Shown: in pieces, positions 1-10,396 of the stretch
Layout of the letters: every line of letters begins with the position of its first letter
How positions within the stretch are numbered: the first letter of the stretch is position 1
The notes under the pieces: model-generated
Told to the model about the DNA's origin: nothing
Database searches by the model: none
Seen by the model: the letters and a program-made list of their open reading frames with translations, nothing else
Translations under genes and position numbers: made by a program
Assembly (NCBI GenBank): GCA_025200525.1
Contig: CM045762.1
Coordinates: 106,418,682 to 106,482,681, forward strand
Length of the DNA: 64,000 nucleotides
Reading direction: 5' to 3'
From: Camellia lanceoleosa
Lineage: Eukaryota > Streptophyta > Magnoliopsida > Ericales > Theaceae

Positions 1-1894
1 TTATTCGATGCACGTATTCAATTTGGAATTGAAAATACAATGCAGTTTGTATGATGTACTGAGCCCGATGCATATCAACAAATGCATGGATGCACGCATG
101 CATTGCATAAGGTATGCTAAAGATAAACGTGCCCTAATCTACCATCATAAGCAGGTAAATAAAAGGGAGAAAGAAATGGGGGTTGGAAGACATACACACC
201 ACTCACCCACACTTATTACAGGTTTGCCCTCGCTCGGAGGGACCGAAAGAATATACAGATAATTAACTATGCAAGCTAATTAAAATATTACAAATTGATT
301 AAATTAACAACTTAATTAATCTAAGGAAAAACAATAAACCGCCTCGGGGCGGGGGCTCAATGCACGCGCGCTTGGGTTCCGCTCGGAATTGCATTGCCAT
401 GCCTAGATTGCCTCTGTTTTCCCTGCTTTGCACCTCAGAAGACTGCCAAAGTCTCAGAACTACTTCCTTGATGTCGGGTCACCACCGCAAGCAGAATATC
501 CACCGGCTGCTATATGTGGCCATCGGCACGAAATTCATCCATCGGCCATCAATAGATCGCACTAAATACGCAACTCATAGCAAAGAGAGGGCAAAAACTT
601 GCATGGCAATGTAATTCCAACAATGTATGCACCAATCATGCCCCTTATCATATTTGTGACTCAAAGGGGCATGTGCCTCGATTCTCGGGCCACCAATCAC
701 GCATTCCCATGTATGATGACCCAAAGAACCAAATGTGCACTTTCAATCTCAAATGCATGCAAACCAAACAAACCAAAATCCCAATCCCTATCACCAAATC
801 AAGGGACAAGGAATGCATGTTGATGCAATGCAACCTAGTCATGTTAACTATCATGCAATATGAACAACGCCATGTACTTACGCAAAGCATACAAGCCAAC
901 ATGAGGTAAATATGCAAGCAAGTAAATGATGGTCTTAAACATGATCTAGGCAACCCCAAATAGGCCTAAAATCAGTGGCCAAAATGCCCCAAAGATGGAA
1001 GCCACCACACACACACACATGCATATGTTAAGGTACCAACTTAAGCATAAACGAGCAATTCTCGAGCGCACTCAAAAGAGGCTAAGTGTGGACAACTAAC
1101 ATGCATTGTAAAACTCTGAAATCATGCTAAACATGGTGCCCAAACCAAGCAATAAAGCAAGCTAAACATGCAATTAAGGTCCAAGCACTTAAGGCAAGCC
1201 AAAGGGCTTAAACCAAGGTCAAACCCACCAAGCCTCACAAGGCCAAGGGGACCCAAAATAGGTCAAAAACAGACCTAAACAAACACCTAAGGAACACCTA
1301 GATGGCATCTAAATGGTCCAAGCATAAAGGCACATACAAAGGCCAAAACATGAGGCATACAACATATGCTTTCAAAGCAATAAAGAGGCGACTTAGGCAA
1401 CCATATGAGCATGCCAAAAGGACTGAAATTACATGTTAGGTGGTTCCAAACCACCGAAACGATGCGAGAAACACAAGCTACACATTCACATACTTGAGGC
1501 GTACAAGCCCGGCAAGCCACAAATGCAAAGTAGCTATACTAAACATGCCAAAATCGATCCAAACGACCATGGACAGACCTAAAGCATGGAAAAATAAGCA
1601 CAAAACATTCATAAGTCTAAGCCTAAATCATGCTCAAATAAAGGCTAACAACCTAAGACATGTTAAAGGCATTACAAGGCATTACATGGCAACTATGCTA
1701 AGCATGCATAAGGGACCAAAACCAACTTAAAATCATGTTATATCATGGTAAAATAAGCATGAAAAATAGTCATGGCATGCTCAACACACGCTTGAACATA
1801 GGCTTCCTCAAGAGGCCAAAACTTGTCCTTTTCAAGGACAACAAGGAGAGGGGGTGGCCCTCTCCTTCTTGGGACTTCAAGGCACCATCTTCAT

Positions 1895-1920
1895 CACTGA
1901 AATCCCTCAAGATTTCAGTG
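1895..1920 (-). other. Conserved LTR hairpin (copy A)
   Basis: Ten-base-pair stem CACTGAAATC/GATTTCAGTG with a 6-nt loop. The same hairpin is found at the same relative place in four other Tat-type LTRs of the window. It lies in the predicted transcribed part of the LTR; role unknown. Confidence 0.65.
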
Positions 1921-2437
1921 GTGAAGAGACCCCAACACCAAAATCCCGGAGCTCAACAAAATAGCACAAAATGAGGCCTTTTCAAGGCCTAAGGGTGGTC
2001 AAACCTCCCCAAAGCACAAAACACTCTTAATAGACAATCAAGAGGACTAAAAAATAGAACTTTTTTGTATTAAACACCAAGCACAAAAACAGTTCTAAAC
2101 TATGCAAAAATGGAGTGCAAAAATGGGGTAAAAAGGGGTAGTTTCCTACCCTTGAAGACCACCTTCACAAAGGTTGATGTTGTTGCTTCCTTGAGCTCAA
2201 ATCCAACCAAGAACTTCAAGAACCAGCCCTTAGAACCTCAGTAACCAAAGGAAGGTGAAACACTAGGTGCTTGTGTGCAATAATGTGGACTAAAGCACCT
2301 AGTGTACAAACAAGAGAGAAAAAGAGAGATAGGATAGATATAGAACTCAAACCCTAAAACCAGAGCTTCTTCTCTGTCTTTTCTCTCTAAAAATGTCTAA
2401 CTTTGCTAACCCTTGAGCCAAGAGAAGAGAGCCTTCT

Positions 2438-2506
2438 CTTATAGGCAACAAAGCTTACAAGCTAAGCCAAAACAAAGCTCATCCCTCCATACACGTGTAT
2501 GGAGGG
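2438..2506 (-). promoter_or_regulatory. LTR core promoter, copy A (G-box palindrome and TATA)
   Basis: On the minus strand a perfect 24-bp palindrome (2483-2506, core CATACACGTGTATG, containing CACGTG) lies 37 bp upstream of CTATAAG (2438-2446). CACGTG is the plant G-box bound by bZIP and bHLH factors. This copy keeps the longest intact palindrome of the set. Promoter function is inferred from position and conservation. Confidence 0.6.
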
Positions 2507-2885
2507 GAAACAAATGCTGTACAGCTGCTTCAAAATATCTCAAAAAGCAACTGCACAGTAGTCGGCAGGGCAAAATTGTCATTTTGACAAAATTGACTGC
2601 CGACCGGCACAAAAGAGTGTCGACCGGCACAATATAGTGCCGATGGCAACACCAACCAGCCGGTGGTGTGTGGGGATGCCTCAAAAGGCACTCCCTGCCC
2701 CTCCAAGGAAAAATACAAGTGTTTGGTGCAAAACCAGACACAAAACGGTCAAGTTCGGAGGTCCTGAGGCAAGGCGCGTAGCCAAGAACTCCGGGAACTC
2801 CAAACGAACACGAACATGGATAATCACCAAGTGTCCAAATGGTGACGTCCAAGTCTTGAGGATGGTCAAAAATGGGGTGTCTACA

Positions 2886-4146
2886 CATGGCCAAGCAAAT
2901 GTGTAAAACAAGCTTAAAGGGAGAGAGATGTTACCCTTGATGGACAGCTGCAAAACCAACCCAAAATCTGAGCCAAAATCAACCTTTTGGAGCTCCAAAT
3001 GATCCTCAAAGAACCTCAGCCCAATGATGGTTAAGTTTGGTTAAGGGTCTCTTTGCAAAAGTGTTGAGGATTCTAAGCTTAAGGCTCAAAACAAGAAGAA
3101 CAAGAGCTTTTAAGGAGAGAGGCTCAGATTTTGCTCACAAAATCTTGTAGAGAGAGAGAGTCCCACAATCGCCAACCCCTCAACCCTTGAGATATGGCCC
3201 AATATATAGCAATATATGAGCATTGGTTCAGAAATATCTCAATTTAGAAATATCTAGGATAGCTGGAACAGCTAGAGGAGAAATATCTGTCAATTCCGGG
3301 CTTTCTGGGCACTTTTGGCTGACCGACCATCTTTGGTGCCAACCGGCCATCATTTTTGGCTGATAAGGTTCACTTTTGGCCGACCTATGGCCGATGAGGT
3401 CAAATTGTGGCCGATGCACTTCCATAGAGGCCGATGGCAAAAATTAATCCTGGTCCCTGACTTGAAGAAAGTCTAACTCCTTCATCTGGACTCCTTTTCA
3501 GGTCATTCTTGAGCCTAAACTGTAGCCTCGGAAGTATTCTTTCCAATTATCCAAGCCTCACATAAAATTCCATGTGTGCTAAGAGATATCCCTCTTTTAG
3601 TGAAGGCTGCTCAGTTTCGGTGCAACCGGAATGATGCCCAACTTCAGCCAATCATGTCTCCCCCATTCGGACTCAGCTTTAGGAGATTTTTAAGTGAAAA
3701 ATGAAGCCCCGGAAGTAAGATTTCCAACGGTGGTGGCCTCATAGATTAAATCCAAGTGTTCAAAAGGATAGGCCTGATTTAGCGAGGGCTGCTCGACTCT
3801 CTCTCTTAACTTTTCATGCCCAACTTCTTCCTCAACTAGGTTTCTTCCCTCTTCTCCTCTTTTCTTCAACTCCAAACCCCTAAGCAAGGTGTTTTGAAAG
3901 ATTTTTCAGAGATTTCACCTCTCTTTCATTCATTTCCACTTTGTTCTTGCTCGGTTTATCGAAAAGCGTAACATTTGACAAAATGCGAGCCTCAGAACAT
4001 TGTATAAACTTTATTTCAAAAATATTTTGAAAGAGAGGGTTTTAAGATCTAAAATCTTTTTGGTCCAAAATGGGGTGCGAGGTTGGGATTTGACTCTCCT
4101 CTCGCCGAAGAAATCGACCCTTTGCACTGCACATCTTTCATTACCA
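2886..4146 (-). mobile_element. D-type Tat LTR fragment
   Basis: The reverse complement aligns with the start of the plus-strand LTR at 61919, from about 45 bp inside its start to about 1.37 kb in. Shared blocks are the GTGCAGTGCAAAG stretch (near 4120-4132), the AATATTTTGAAA stretch (near 4020), two copies of the 'GGAAA...ACTTC...GGGGCTTCA' module (near 3700-3740 and 3515-3545) and the CAAGGGTAAC splice-site-like block (2930-2939). Its terminal TG is lost at the junction with the next LTR at 4147. On the other side it abuts the end of copy A. It is the interrupted or recombined remnant of an older LTR. Confidence 0.7.
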
Positions 4147-4709
4147 AGTAAACTCATGCTTATGTATTGACTCATAAACAAGGCATAAAGCACAACTCTC
4201 AAAAGCTATGAAAGAGTGAAATATGTGAGAGTTTCACTATGCTATATACACTGAAATTACATGCTAAATGATGCCAAAACATGCACTCATCACATACACA
4301 ACATGTTAAGGGCCTCGAAACTCAAAGCTAGTCAAGGCCCTTTACATTATAACCATACAAGGCAAGCCTCAAAGGACCAAGGCCACTCAAAACAGAGTTA
4401 AAGCATGCTAAAACATTAGAAAAAACAAGCTGAGACAAAGCTAATACATGCTAGAATGATGGACTAACTCATTAGGAATTCAAGGCTGTTAAGCATTATT
4501 ACAATACAAGTGTATGAAACAAGCAAGCAATGACTAAACCAGCCTAAAACAGAGTTATAGCAGGTCCAAAAAGTCACAAAAACATGCTTGGACTAAGCTT
4601 CAAAAAGGGAGAAATACATGCTCATTTAGTAGGCCATCAACACATGCAAAAAAGACAAGAGGAGAGGGGACCACCCCCTTCTATTTTGGACCACAAAACC
4701 AACTTTCCA

Positions 4710-4737
4710 CCACTGAAATTCCTCTGAGTTTCAGTGG
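4710..4737 (-). other. Conserved LTR hairpin (copy E)
   Basis: Stem CCACTGAAA/TTTCAGTGG around a 10-nt loop, equivalent to the hairpins at 1895, 18379, 37752 and 63490. Confidence 0.65.
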
Positions 4738-5214
4738 TAGAAAGGTCAAACAAAGGGTGTTACAAAAGCTAAGAAATGTGGCTCAAAAGGCTTTACAAGC
4801 CAAAGAGCCAATGGGGAGAACCATCCCCTAACCAAACAAAACTCAAACCAACATTTTAAAGCCTTAAAATCAGAGTTTTTAAGAGGATGAAAACAGCCTT
4901 AAAGTAGCATGCAAAAGTGGTCAAGCACTTAATCAAAACAAAGCTTAAAAGGGGTATATGCTTACCCTTGAAGAACAACAGCAAGACAACAACTTCTCTG
5001 AGCTAAAACCAGCTTAAGACCTCAAACCAAGCTTCAATGGACCTTAGCTCCAAAGTGAAGGTGTTAGACTAGGTGTTTTAGTGCAACTATGTGAAGAAAA
5101 CTCACTTTTAAGCACAATATAGCACAATATATATAGAGAGAGATAGAGAATTCTAGAAAGAGTAAAATTTAGCTCCTAAATTTTTTGAACCCTCAAATAG
5201 GGGAAGGGACCTCC

Positions 5215-5274
5215 CCTTATATAGAACAAGTAAGCAAAAAACTTACTTCATCCCTCCATACACATGTATGGAGG
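5215..5274 (-). promoter_or_regulatory. LTR core promoter, copy E
   Basis: The minus strand carries CTATATAAGG (5215-5224) as TATA box. About 28 bp upstream is the palindrome centred at 5263 (CCTCCATAC ACATG TATGGAGG arrangement), where the G-box CACGTG of other copies reads CACATG. That change is what deamination of a methylated CpG would give. Confidence 0.6.
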
Positions 5275-5652
5275 ATGAAGTCAGTGAGCAACAGCTAGCT
5301 TAAAAGATTTGAAAAGATCTAAAAAAGGAGAAAATTGGCCGCTGGCCACTTTAGGTGGCTGGCTGGCCACCTCTCCTAGCCGACTGGCCACTTCAAGTGG
5401 TTGGCAAGGAAGAAAAGTAGCCGGCTAGTGCCAAAAGTGGCCGGCAATGCCTTTCCCTTCCCCCCTCACAGGGAAGAGGCAACAAGGTTTGGCCCAAAAA
5501 CAAGTCCAAAACACAGAGTGTAAAGAGGCCCAATGACAAGTTACTCAGCCGAGAACTTCGGGCGCTTAAAACGAGCGCAAACATGCACAATCATCGCACG
5601 CACAAACGATGACGTCTAAGTCTTAGGGTCGGTCAAAAATGGGGTGTCTACA

Positions 5653-5670
5653 GTTGCCTCTCTTTGGCAG
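5653..5670 (-). other. Polypurine tract before 3' LTR copy E
   Basis: The minus strand reads CTGCCAAAGAGAGGCAAC directly before the LTR start TGTAGACACC. A purine-rich run touching the 3' LTR is the plus-strand primer of LTR retrotransposons. This fixes the element's orientation (minus) and puts its body to the right. Confidence 0.65.
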
Positions 5671-6112
5671 AACTCAGAAGTCATGAAATGACGGGAGTGA
5701 ATGTCAAAGTCCAGAGACGACTCATTTTTAACAAGGCCGAAGACTTAGACAAACAGGCAAGGTAACAAAACAGATGCGCCCGTAGACGGGGCAAAATGCA
5801 AATGACATGCATGATACAAGAGCATAACTTATGATCATGCAAAGAGGATTGTAATGAAGCATTCATGTAAATTAAATACAACATTTGAAACAAACCTACA
5901 AGTTACAACAGTCGCACACATGAGGGAGACAACACACAAACACGCCACGTGCGTGACTCACAAGTCAAACTACATTTCAAACAAAAATGATGTAAGAAAA
6001 TTATACAATCTTAAACACGCACCATGTAGGAAAGACTAAAAGCGACAGTTGGGCACACCCAAGGTCTCAAATAAGATTCCGACGCATTGCATGTGAAAGG
6101 AACATGTTCTTA

Positions 6113-6137
6113 AGCATTGGAACATGTTCCAAATGCT
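6113..6137. repeat. Imperfect palindrome next to tandem array
   Basis: Perfect 12-bp core GGAACATGTTCC (6119-6130), extended on both sides by TT/AA and, after a one-base bulge, AGCA/TGCT. A second GAACATGTTC lies just upstream (6100-6109). It could form a hairpin; function unknown. Confidence 0.6.
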
Positions 6138-6215
6138 CTTAACCAAAGAAGGTCTAACCCATCGCGCGCGCGAGGAGAAAGAACAACAATGCCTAAAGCA
6201 TACGAGATTAACTGT

Positions 6216-6716
6216 GATAGATACACAGAGCGAACATGTGCAATGGATGCACAAAGTGAGCATGTGTGACATATACACAAAATGAACATGTGCGATAGAT
6301 ACACAAAGGTGAATATCTGCGATAGATACACAAAGGTGAATATATGTGATAGATACACAAAGGTGAACATATGTGATAGATACACAAAGGTGAACATGTG
6401 TGATAGATACACAAGGATGAACATGTGCGATAGATACACAAAGATGAACATGTGCGATAGATACACAAAGGTGAACATGTGGGATAGATACACAAAGGTG
6501 AACATGTGTGATAGATACACAAAGATGAACATGTGCGATAGATACACAAAGATGAACATGTGCGACAGATACACAAAGATGAACATGTGTGATTAATACA
6601 CAAAGATGAACATGTGCTATAGATACACAAAGCTGAACATGTGCGATAGATACACAAAGCTGAACATGTGTGATAGATACACAAAGATGAACATGTGTGA
6701 TAGATACACAAAGATA
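6216..6716. repeat. 27-bp tandem repeat, about 18 copies
   Basis: Units begin GATAGATACACAAAG and end GAACATGTGC/T. The first three units are 26 bp, the rest 27 bp. Units differ at a few sites (AGGTGAA, AGATGAA, AGCTGAA; GTGCG or GTGTG). Because 27 is a multiple of three, long frames stay open on both strands and encode 9-residue repeats, e.g. FVYLSHMFI on the minus strand. I regard these frames as by-products of periodicity. The position near the 3' LTR of a Tat-type element fits a 3'-UTR minisatellite. Confidence 0.9.
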
Positions 6717-6880
6717 TAATCAATCTTAAACGAAACTTCTCTGAATGAACCGTGCATACAATATCGCCTGATTGCGCCAGGTTCAAATGAACTGTACATA
6801 CAATATCGTGCATGTATGAGAGAGAAACTTGATAGATACAATGCAATGTAATGCGTGTCTCCTGCGAGATGAATGACAAC

Positions 6881-7040
6881 GATGCATATGCAATGCAAGA
6901 TGATCAACAGTGCATATTCAATGCAAGATAACCAACGAGGCATATTCAATGCAGAATGCATGCGCCTTATGCAAACATGGTAATGCATATTCAATGCAAC
7001 ATGGTAATGCATGTTCAATGCAACAATTCAAAATGCATAC
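6881..7040. repeat. Dispersed short repeats GCATATTCAATGCAA
   Basis: At least five near copies of ATGCATATTCAATGCAA occur at irregular spacing in about 160 bp. The stretch is unrelated to the neighbouring 27-bp array. Confidence 0.6.
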
Positions 7041-7806
7041 TTCATACGACGATGAAAGCGATGTTCATTCTATGCAACGACAAAAGCATATGATAGAGAC
7101 AAGTCAAAGGTAACTCCTGATTTACCTCTTGGAGAGTTACAATATATTAAAAGGATACACCTTGCATGTGTCGACAGGTGATGAGTCTCGCAATGAAGAC
7201 ATGAATTGAAACACCTGCAGAGACAGTTTGAGTTGAAAATTGAACTTTTCTTGCACCTCCTTAGGAACCAAGGACTTAGAACAGCCTGAAAACACACAGG
7301 AAAGACATTGGGAACCTGCCGGCCACCCTGGAAGCATGCCAGCCACTTGCCACATCTGTCGGCCACCTAAGTGGCCGGTTGGCCACAAAAACTGGCTGGT
7401 CGGCCAGTTAAGGAATTTCGTGGCAGTTTTGACCTTTTGCATACGGGTCTTTAAAAACTAAACTTCAAAAAACTTTTCCTTACACCCACAAAGCTGAAAT
7501 CCATTCCTCTTCCTTCCTAGACCCCTTTTCCTCTTAGATCCGGGCTTTTCACGGGTTTCCAAATGCCCCTCGCAAAGTTGATTCACAAAACCTTTCGGTT
7601 TCCTTCACTTTAAACCGAATAGAACTTGTTTTCGGAGCCTTTTCCTCCACATTCACCATTTGAGGTATGTTTCCCCCGATTTTGTCCTAAGTTTGGCGCC
7701 TTTTTCCCGGGCTTTGACTTTCTTTGACTTTTCTCTTCCCGAGAGTTGACTTTTGTTGACTTTTTAGCACTTTTGCCCATTTTGCTCATTTTCACCCTCT
7801 TTGCAG

Positions 7807-9844
7807 ATGGCAGATGACGTGCCACACGACAGAGGTTCTCTGAGGATGGAGGAGGAGCCCGGACACATTCCGTTGCCACCCTGATTCCGGCCATTCGACC
7901 CGGCGACGTACCATCCCGCGGTACATGTGCTACCACCTAGCACAGTGTGCCATTTCATTGGGTTTGCACGGTGCGCACCCATAGATCTTTTACTACGAGA
8001 GCCTGAGTCACATTTGTCCCACGACGCGCCTGAGGTACACACGGTACTCTTATATTTCCTGCGATGTACTTTACATTTCTTGCATAGCTCGCACTTTTGC
8101 ACTGTATTTCATCTGCTGATTCTAAACATTTTCAACACTGTATTTCTGCTTCTGCTCATTCTGAACACATCCACACACCGTATTTATGCTCATGCTGAAC
8201 ACATTTACACACTATATTTCTGTTCATGCTGAACACATTCGCACACTGTACTTCTGCTCATCCACACAGGTTGACACTCATTTCACCGGCGGGTACAAGT
8301 CGACCACGACGAGGGAGGGGTACTTGGAGCTCTCTAACAACGTTCATTAGATTATTGACAAGGCGGGGTTTGGCTTATTCTGCACAGGGCTCTCACGTCT
8401 CTTTGCGAGTAGGACCGTCTTAGGTGCACTGGTAGAGAGATGGTGGGACATCACCAACTCTTTTCATTTCTCTACCACCAGGGACATGACGATGACCCCG
8501 TATGACTTCGCGATGCTGACAGACCTTGAAGTGGGAGGCCAGCTGATCTCATACGACTCCAACATGGATGATTGGGAGGTTGCTTGGACCTACCTGTTGG
8601 GAGCAACATCTGTCCATTTACCGCTCATCAGGCTTGGTTCGGTATACTTGGTTCGCCGACCACTTCAGAGGGACGGAGCCCGCAACGGTAGAGGCTACGA
8701 AGCAGTACGCTTGAGGCTTTCTCATGTTCCTCTTCGGCACTACTCTGTTTGCCGACAGAGGAAACACAGTGGGGCTATATTTGCTGAGCGCCTTAGTGGA
8801 CCTATCCCAGGTACGACACTATGATTGGGGAGGCGCCGGCCCTGCTACACTCTACTGCTACATGAGCTCGACCTCCCACAGGAGTGAGAACATAGTGGGT
8901 GGCTACTGGAGAGCCTGGGAGGTAAGCTTTACTGTTCAGCTTTACATTTTCTGCTACGCTTTCTGCATTGCACTTTTTGTACATTGCACACTGGCCACAC
9001 ACATAGTCTAATCTCTGTTCTACACTTGTACTTTCTATACACTGTGCCACACTTTGCTTTCTGTATTTTCCGTGTTGGTCTTGTATTTTTCTGCATTCTG
9101 CACATTGCACACATAATCTACTTTCTGCATTATCTGTGTTTATCTACATTCTCACTGCCACCCTCTTGCTTTGCACAGTTGTGGACGTACGCTTATTTCC
9201 AAGCGCTTGTCGTCGAGCCGGAGGTTGAGACACCTCTTGAGGTACCCTACTCACGTCGATATAATGGTAGATGCCAGCCAAGAGCCCGGGAGACCCTCCC
9301 ATACTTGCGCCATTATTTTGACATAGTGAGGACGACAAAGGTAAATCAAAACTCATAGTTTTTTTTCCTTTCTTTCTTTCTTTGGCTTCACTTCAATTTA
9401 CAATTCTATTAGCAACTAATGCACTTGCTATCTGCAGATCACATGGCAGCCCTAGGAGGTAATGCCAGAGTTTGCCCGATTTCATTTTGTTGGAGCTCGG
9501 GGCGCCTCCCGATATCAGCTTGTGCTTGAGGAACCCATGGGCAGAGCCTGGTTCTTAAGTGAGCACTTCATGCGCCAGACATTGGACTTGCCCTTACAGT
9601 TAGTTCCTTTGCCACCTCCACCGTCTATACGGGACACAGAGAGTTTCTTCCCTTAGGAGCTTACTGACGTCATGCAAGGCTTAGACGCAGACCGATTCAT
9701 TGGGGAGGGGGACTTCACGACCTACATCCAGGCATACCGCATGCCTCCATTGGCAGGCGCTCGTGCTCCCACGAAAATGATAGCTGATATTACTTCATCG
9801 AGCAGGGCTCGGGTGGCAAGCACCCCCTCAACGAGTAGGGCCCG
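7807..9844 (+). pseudogene. Antisense plant mobile domain (MAIN-like / PP7-long-form-like) pseudogene, 3' end cut by element B
   Basis: Recognisable PMD protein of the MAIN-like family, also annotated as 'serine/threonine-protein phosphatase 7 long form homolog'. A 5'UTR intron is likely (GTATGT near 7664 to TTTGCAG at 7806) and ends at ATG 7807. Exon 1 runs 7807-8034 (MADDVPHDRGS..., ...HFIGFARCAPIDLL) with an in-frame TGA at 7882. Exon 2 runs 8270-8921 with FTGGYKSTTTREGYLEL, TAG at 8348, then RWWDITNSFHFSTTRDMTMT; a frameshift follows LLGA, then MFLFGTTLFADRGNTVGLYL. Exon 3 runs 9179-9340 (RRYNGRCQPRARETLPYL). Exon 4 starts at 9438 (ITWQP, then a TAG) and shifts frame near 9655 before ELTDVMQGLDADRF. 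Introns have GT-AG ends. It lies antisense to the surrounding Tat-type element, a known position for extra ORFs in that clade. The chromovirus LTR cuts it at 9844. Non-functional. Confidence 0.8.
8105..8268. repeat. Imperfect tandem repeat inside PMD intron 1
   Basis: Three to four copies of a roughly 45-bp unit built on CTGAACACAT...CACACTGTATTTCTGCTCATG fill the second half of the intron up to the acceptor TCCACACAG at 8269. Intron 2 (8922-9178) has similar TTTCTGCATTGCAC wording. This is local duplication within intron sequence. Confidence 0.55.
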
Positions 9845-10396
9845 TGTCATGACCCGAACCCGTCCCTACGGGTTAAGGCCATAACCGGCCAGTAATCATG
9901 AGATTTCCTATGGTCTCAATCCGAATAAGACAAAACTCATCAGAGTAAAAGGGGCCAAACGGAAGCAAATTTAAAACTTTGTCCATACAGCTGTGCTTAA
10001 GTGCACACCATAACATTCCAAACATTTATATGTTAATAACGCACATCAGAATATGTACTAACACAAAACACTGTACATTCAGGATCATACAGATTTAAGT
10101 CAGTCAAACCCAAGACTTATATACAAAAATGGTCCGATGTTTTCACCAACAAAACAAAACCATAAACAGTGGACAAAAGGCGAAGACAGACTCGTGCGTG
10201 AGATGTTTGGGCTGATTCTTCAAAACTCTGACTGTTTCTCATAATTTCACCAGGGCTGGTTTTGGACATCCCTTGGCTCACCTACATATACGTGAATGAG
10301 CATGAGCGAATGCCCAGTGAATAATATCAATTAAGGAAGATACATAAGCAATCATTGAAACAGTTACAGCAAACGTCCTTTTTGTGTTCATTCATA

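Larger units (their letters stand above)
1..2885 (-). mobile_element. Partial Tat-type LTR (copy A)
   Basis: Right part of a long Ty3/gypsy LTR whose other end lies before the window. It ends at the + strand sequence GGGGTGTCTACA, the complement of the typical LTR start TGTAGACACCCC, so it reads on the minus strand. Blocks follow the same order as the solo LTR at 15686-19386: the GGTTGGAAGACAT block near 182, a CACTGAAATC hairpin at 1895-1920, a splice-site-like CAAGGGTAGG at 2145-2154, TATA at 2438-2446 and a G-box palindrome at 2483-2506. From the GGTTGGAAGACAT block to the LTR end is about 2.7 kb in both copies. That places roughly 0.8 kb of copy A outside the window. It could be a solo LTR or one LTR of a longer element. 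Open frames on it are not genes. Confidence 0.85.
4147..5652 (-). mobile_element. Truncated Tat LTR (copy E), a 3' LTR
   Basis: Nearly collinear with 37200-38702, the outer part of the 5' LTR of element C; both begin their shared part at ACTCATGCTTATGTATTGAC. It ends in GGGGTGTCTACA at 5652 and is followed directly by a polypurine tract, which marks it as a 3' LTR of a minus-strand element with its internal region to the right. It carries the hairpin (4710-4737), a splice-site-like CAAGGGTAAG (4961-4970), TATA (5215-5224), a G-box palindrome decayed to CACATG (5253-5274), and a cluster of GGCCG/CGGCC palindromes (5337-5450). The 3'-ward part of the LTR is missing at 4147. Confidence 0.8.
5653..7806 (-). 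mobile_element. 3' internal non-coding region of a Tat-type element (E)
   Basis: The region lies between the polypurine tract and the antisense PMD pseudogene and holds no gag-pol trace. It contains a palindrome (6113-6137), a 27-bp tandem array (6216-6716), a cluster of GCATATTCAATGCAA repeats (6881-7040) and a GGCCG/CGGCC palindrome cluster (7318-7412) like those in the LTRs. Variable, tandem-repeat-bearing 3' regions next to antisense ORFs are known from Tat-clade elements (Ogre, Retand, Grande). Assignment to E is by adjacency. The rest of E was displaced by chromovirus B or lost. Confidence 0.55.

Noticed and set aside
2439..2998. Overlapping frames of 100-150 codons on the minus strand
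   Set aside because: They run across the LTR promoter region and the junction of two LTRs. No motif, and not kept in other LTR copies.
6110..6879. Long repetitive open frames (FVYLSHMFI and CIYRTCSSL repeats) on the minus strand, and VNICDRYTK repeats on the plus strand
   Set aside because: They exist because the repeat unit is 27 bp (nine codons) without stop codons. All read through tandem DNA and resemble no protein family.
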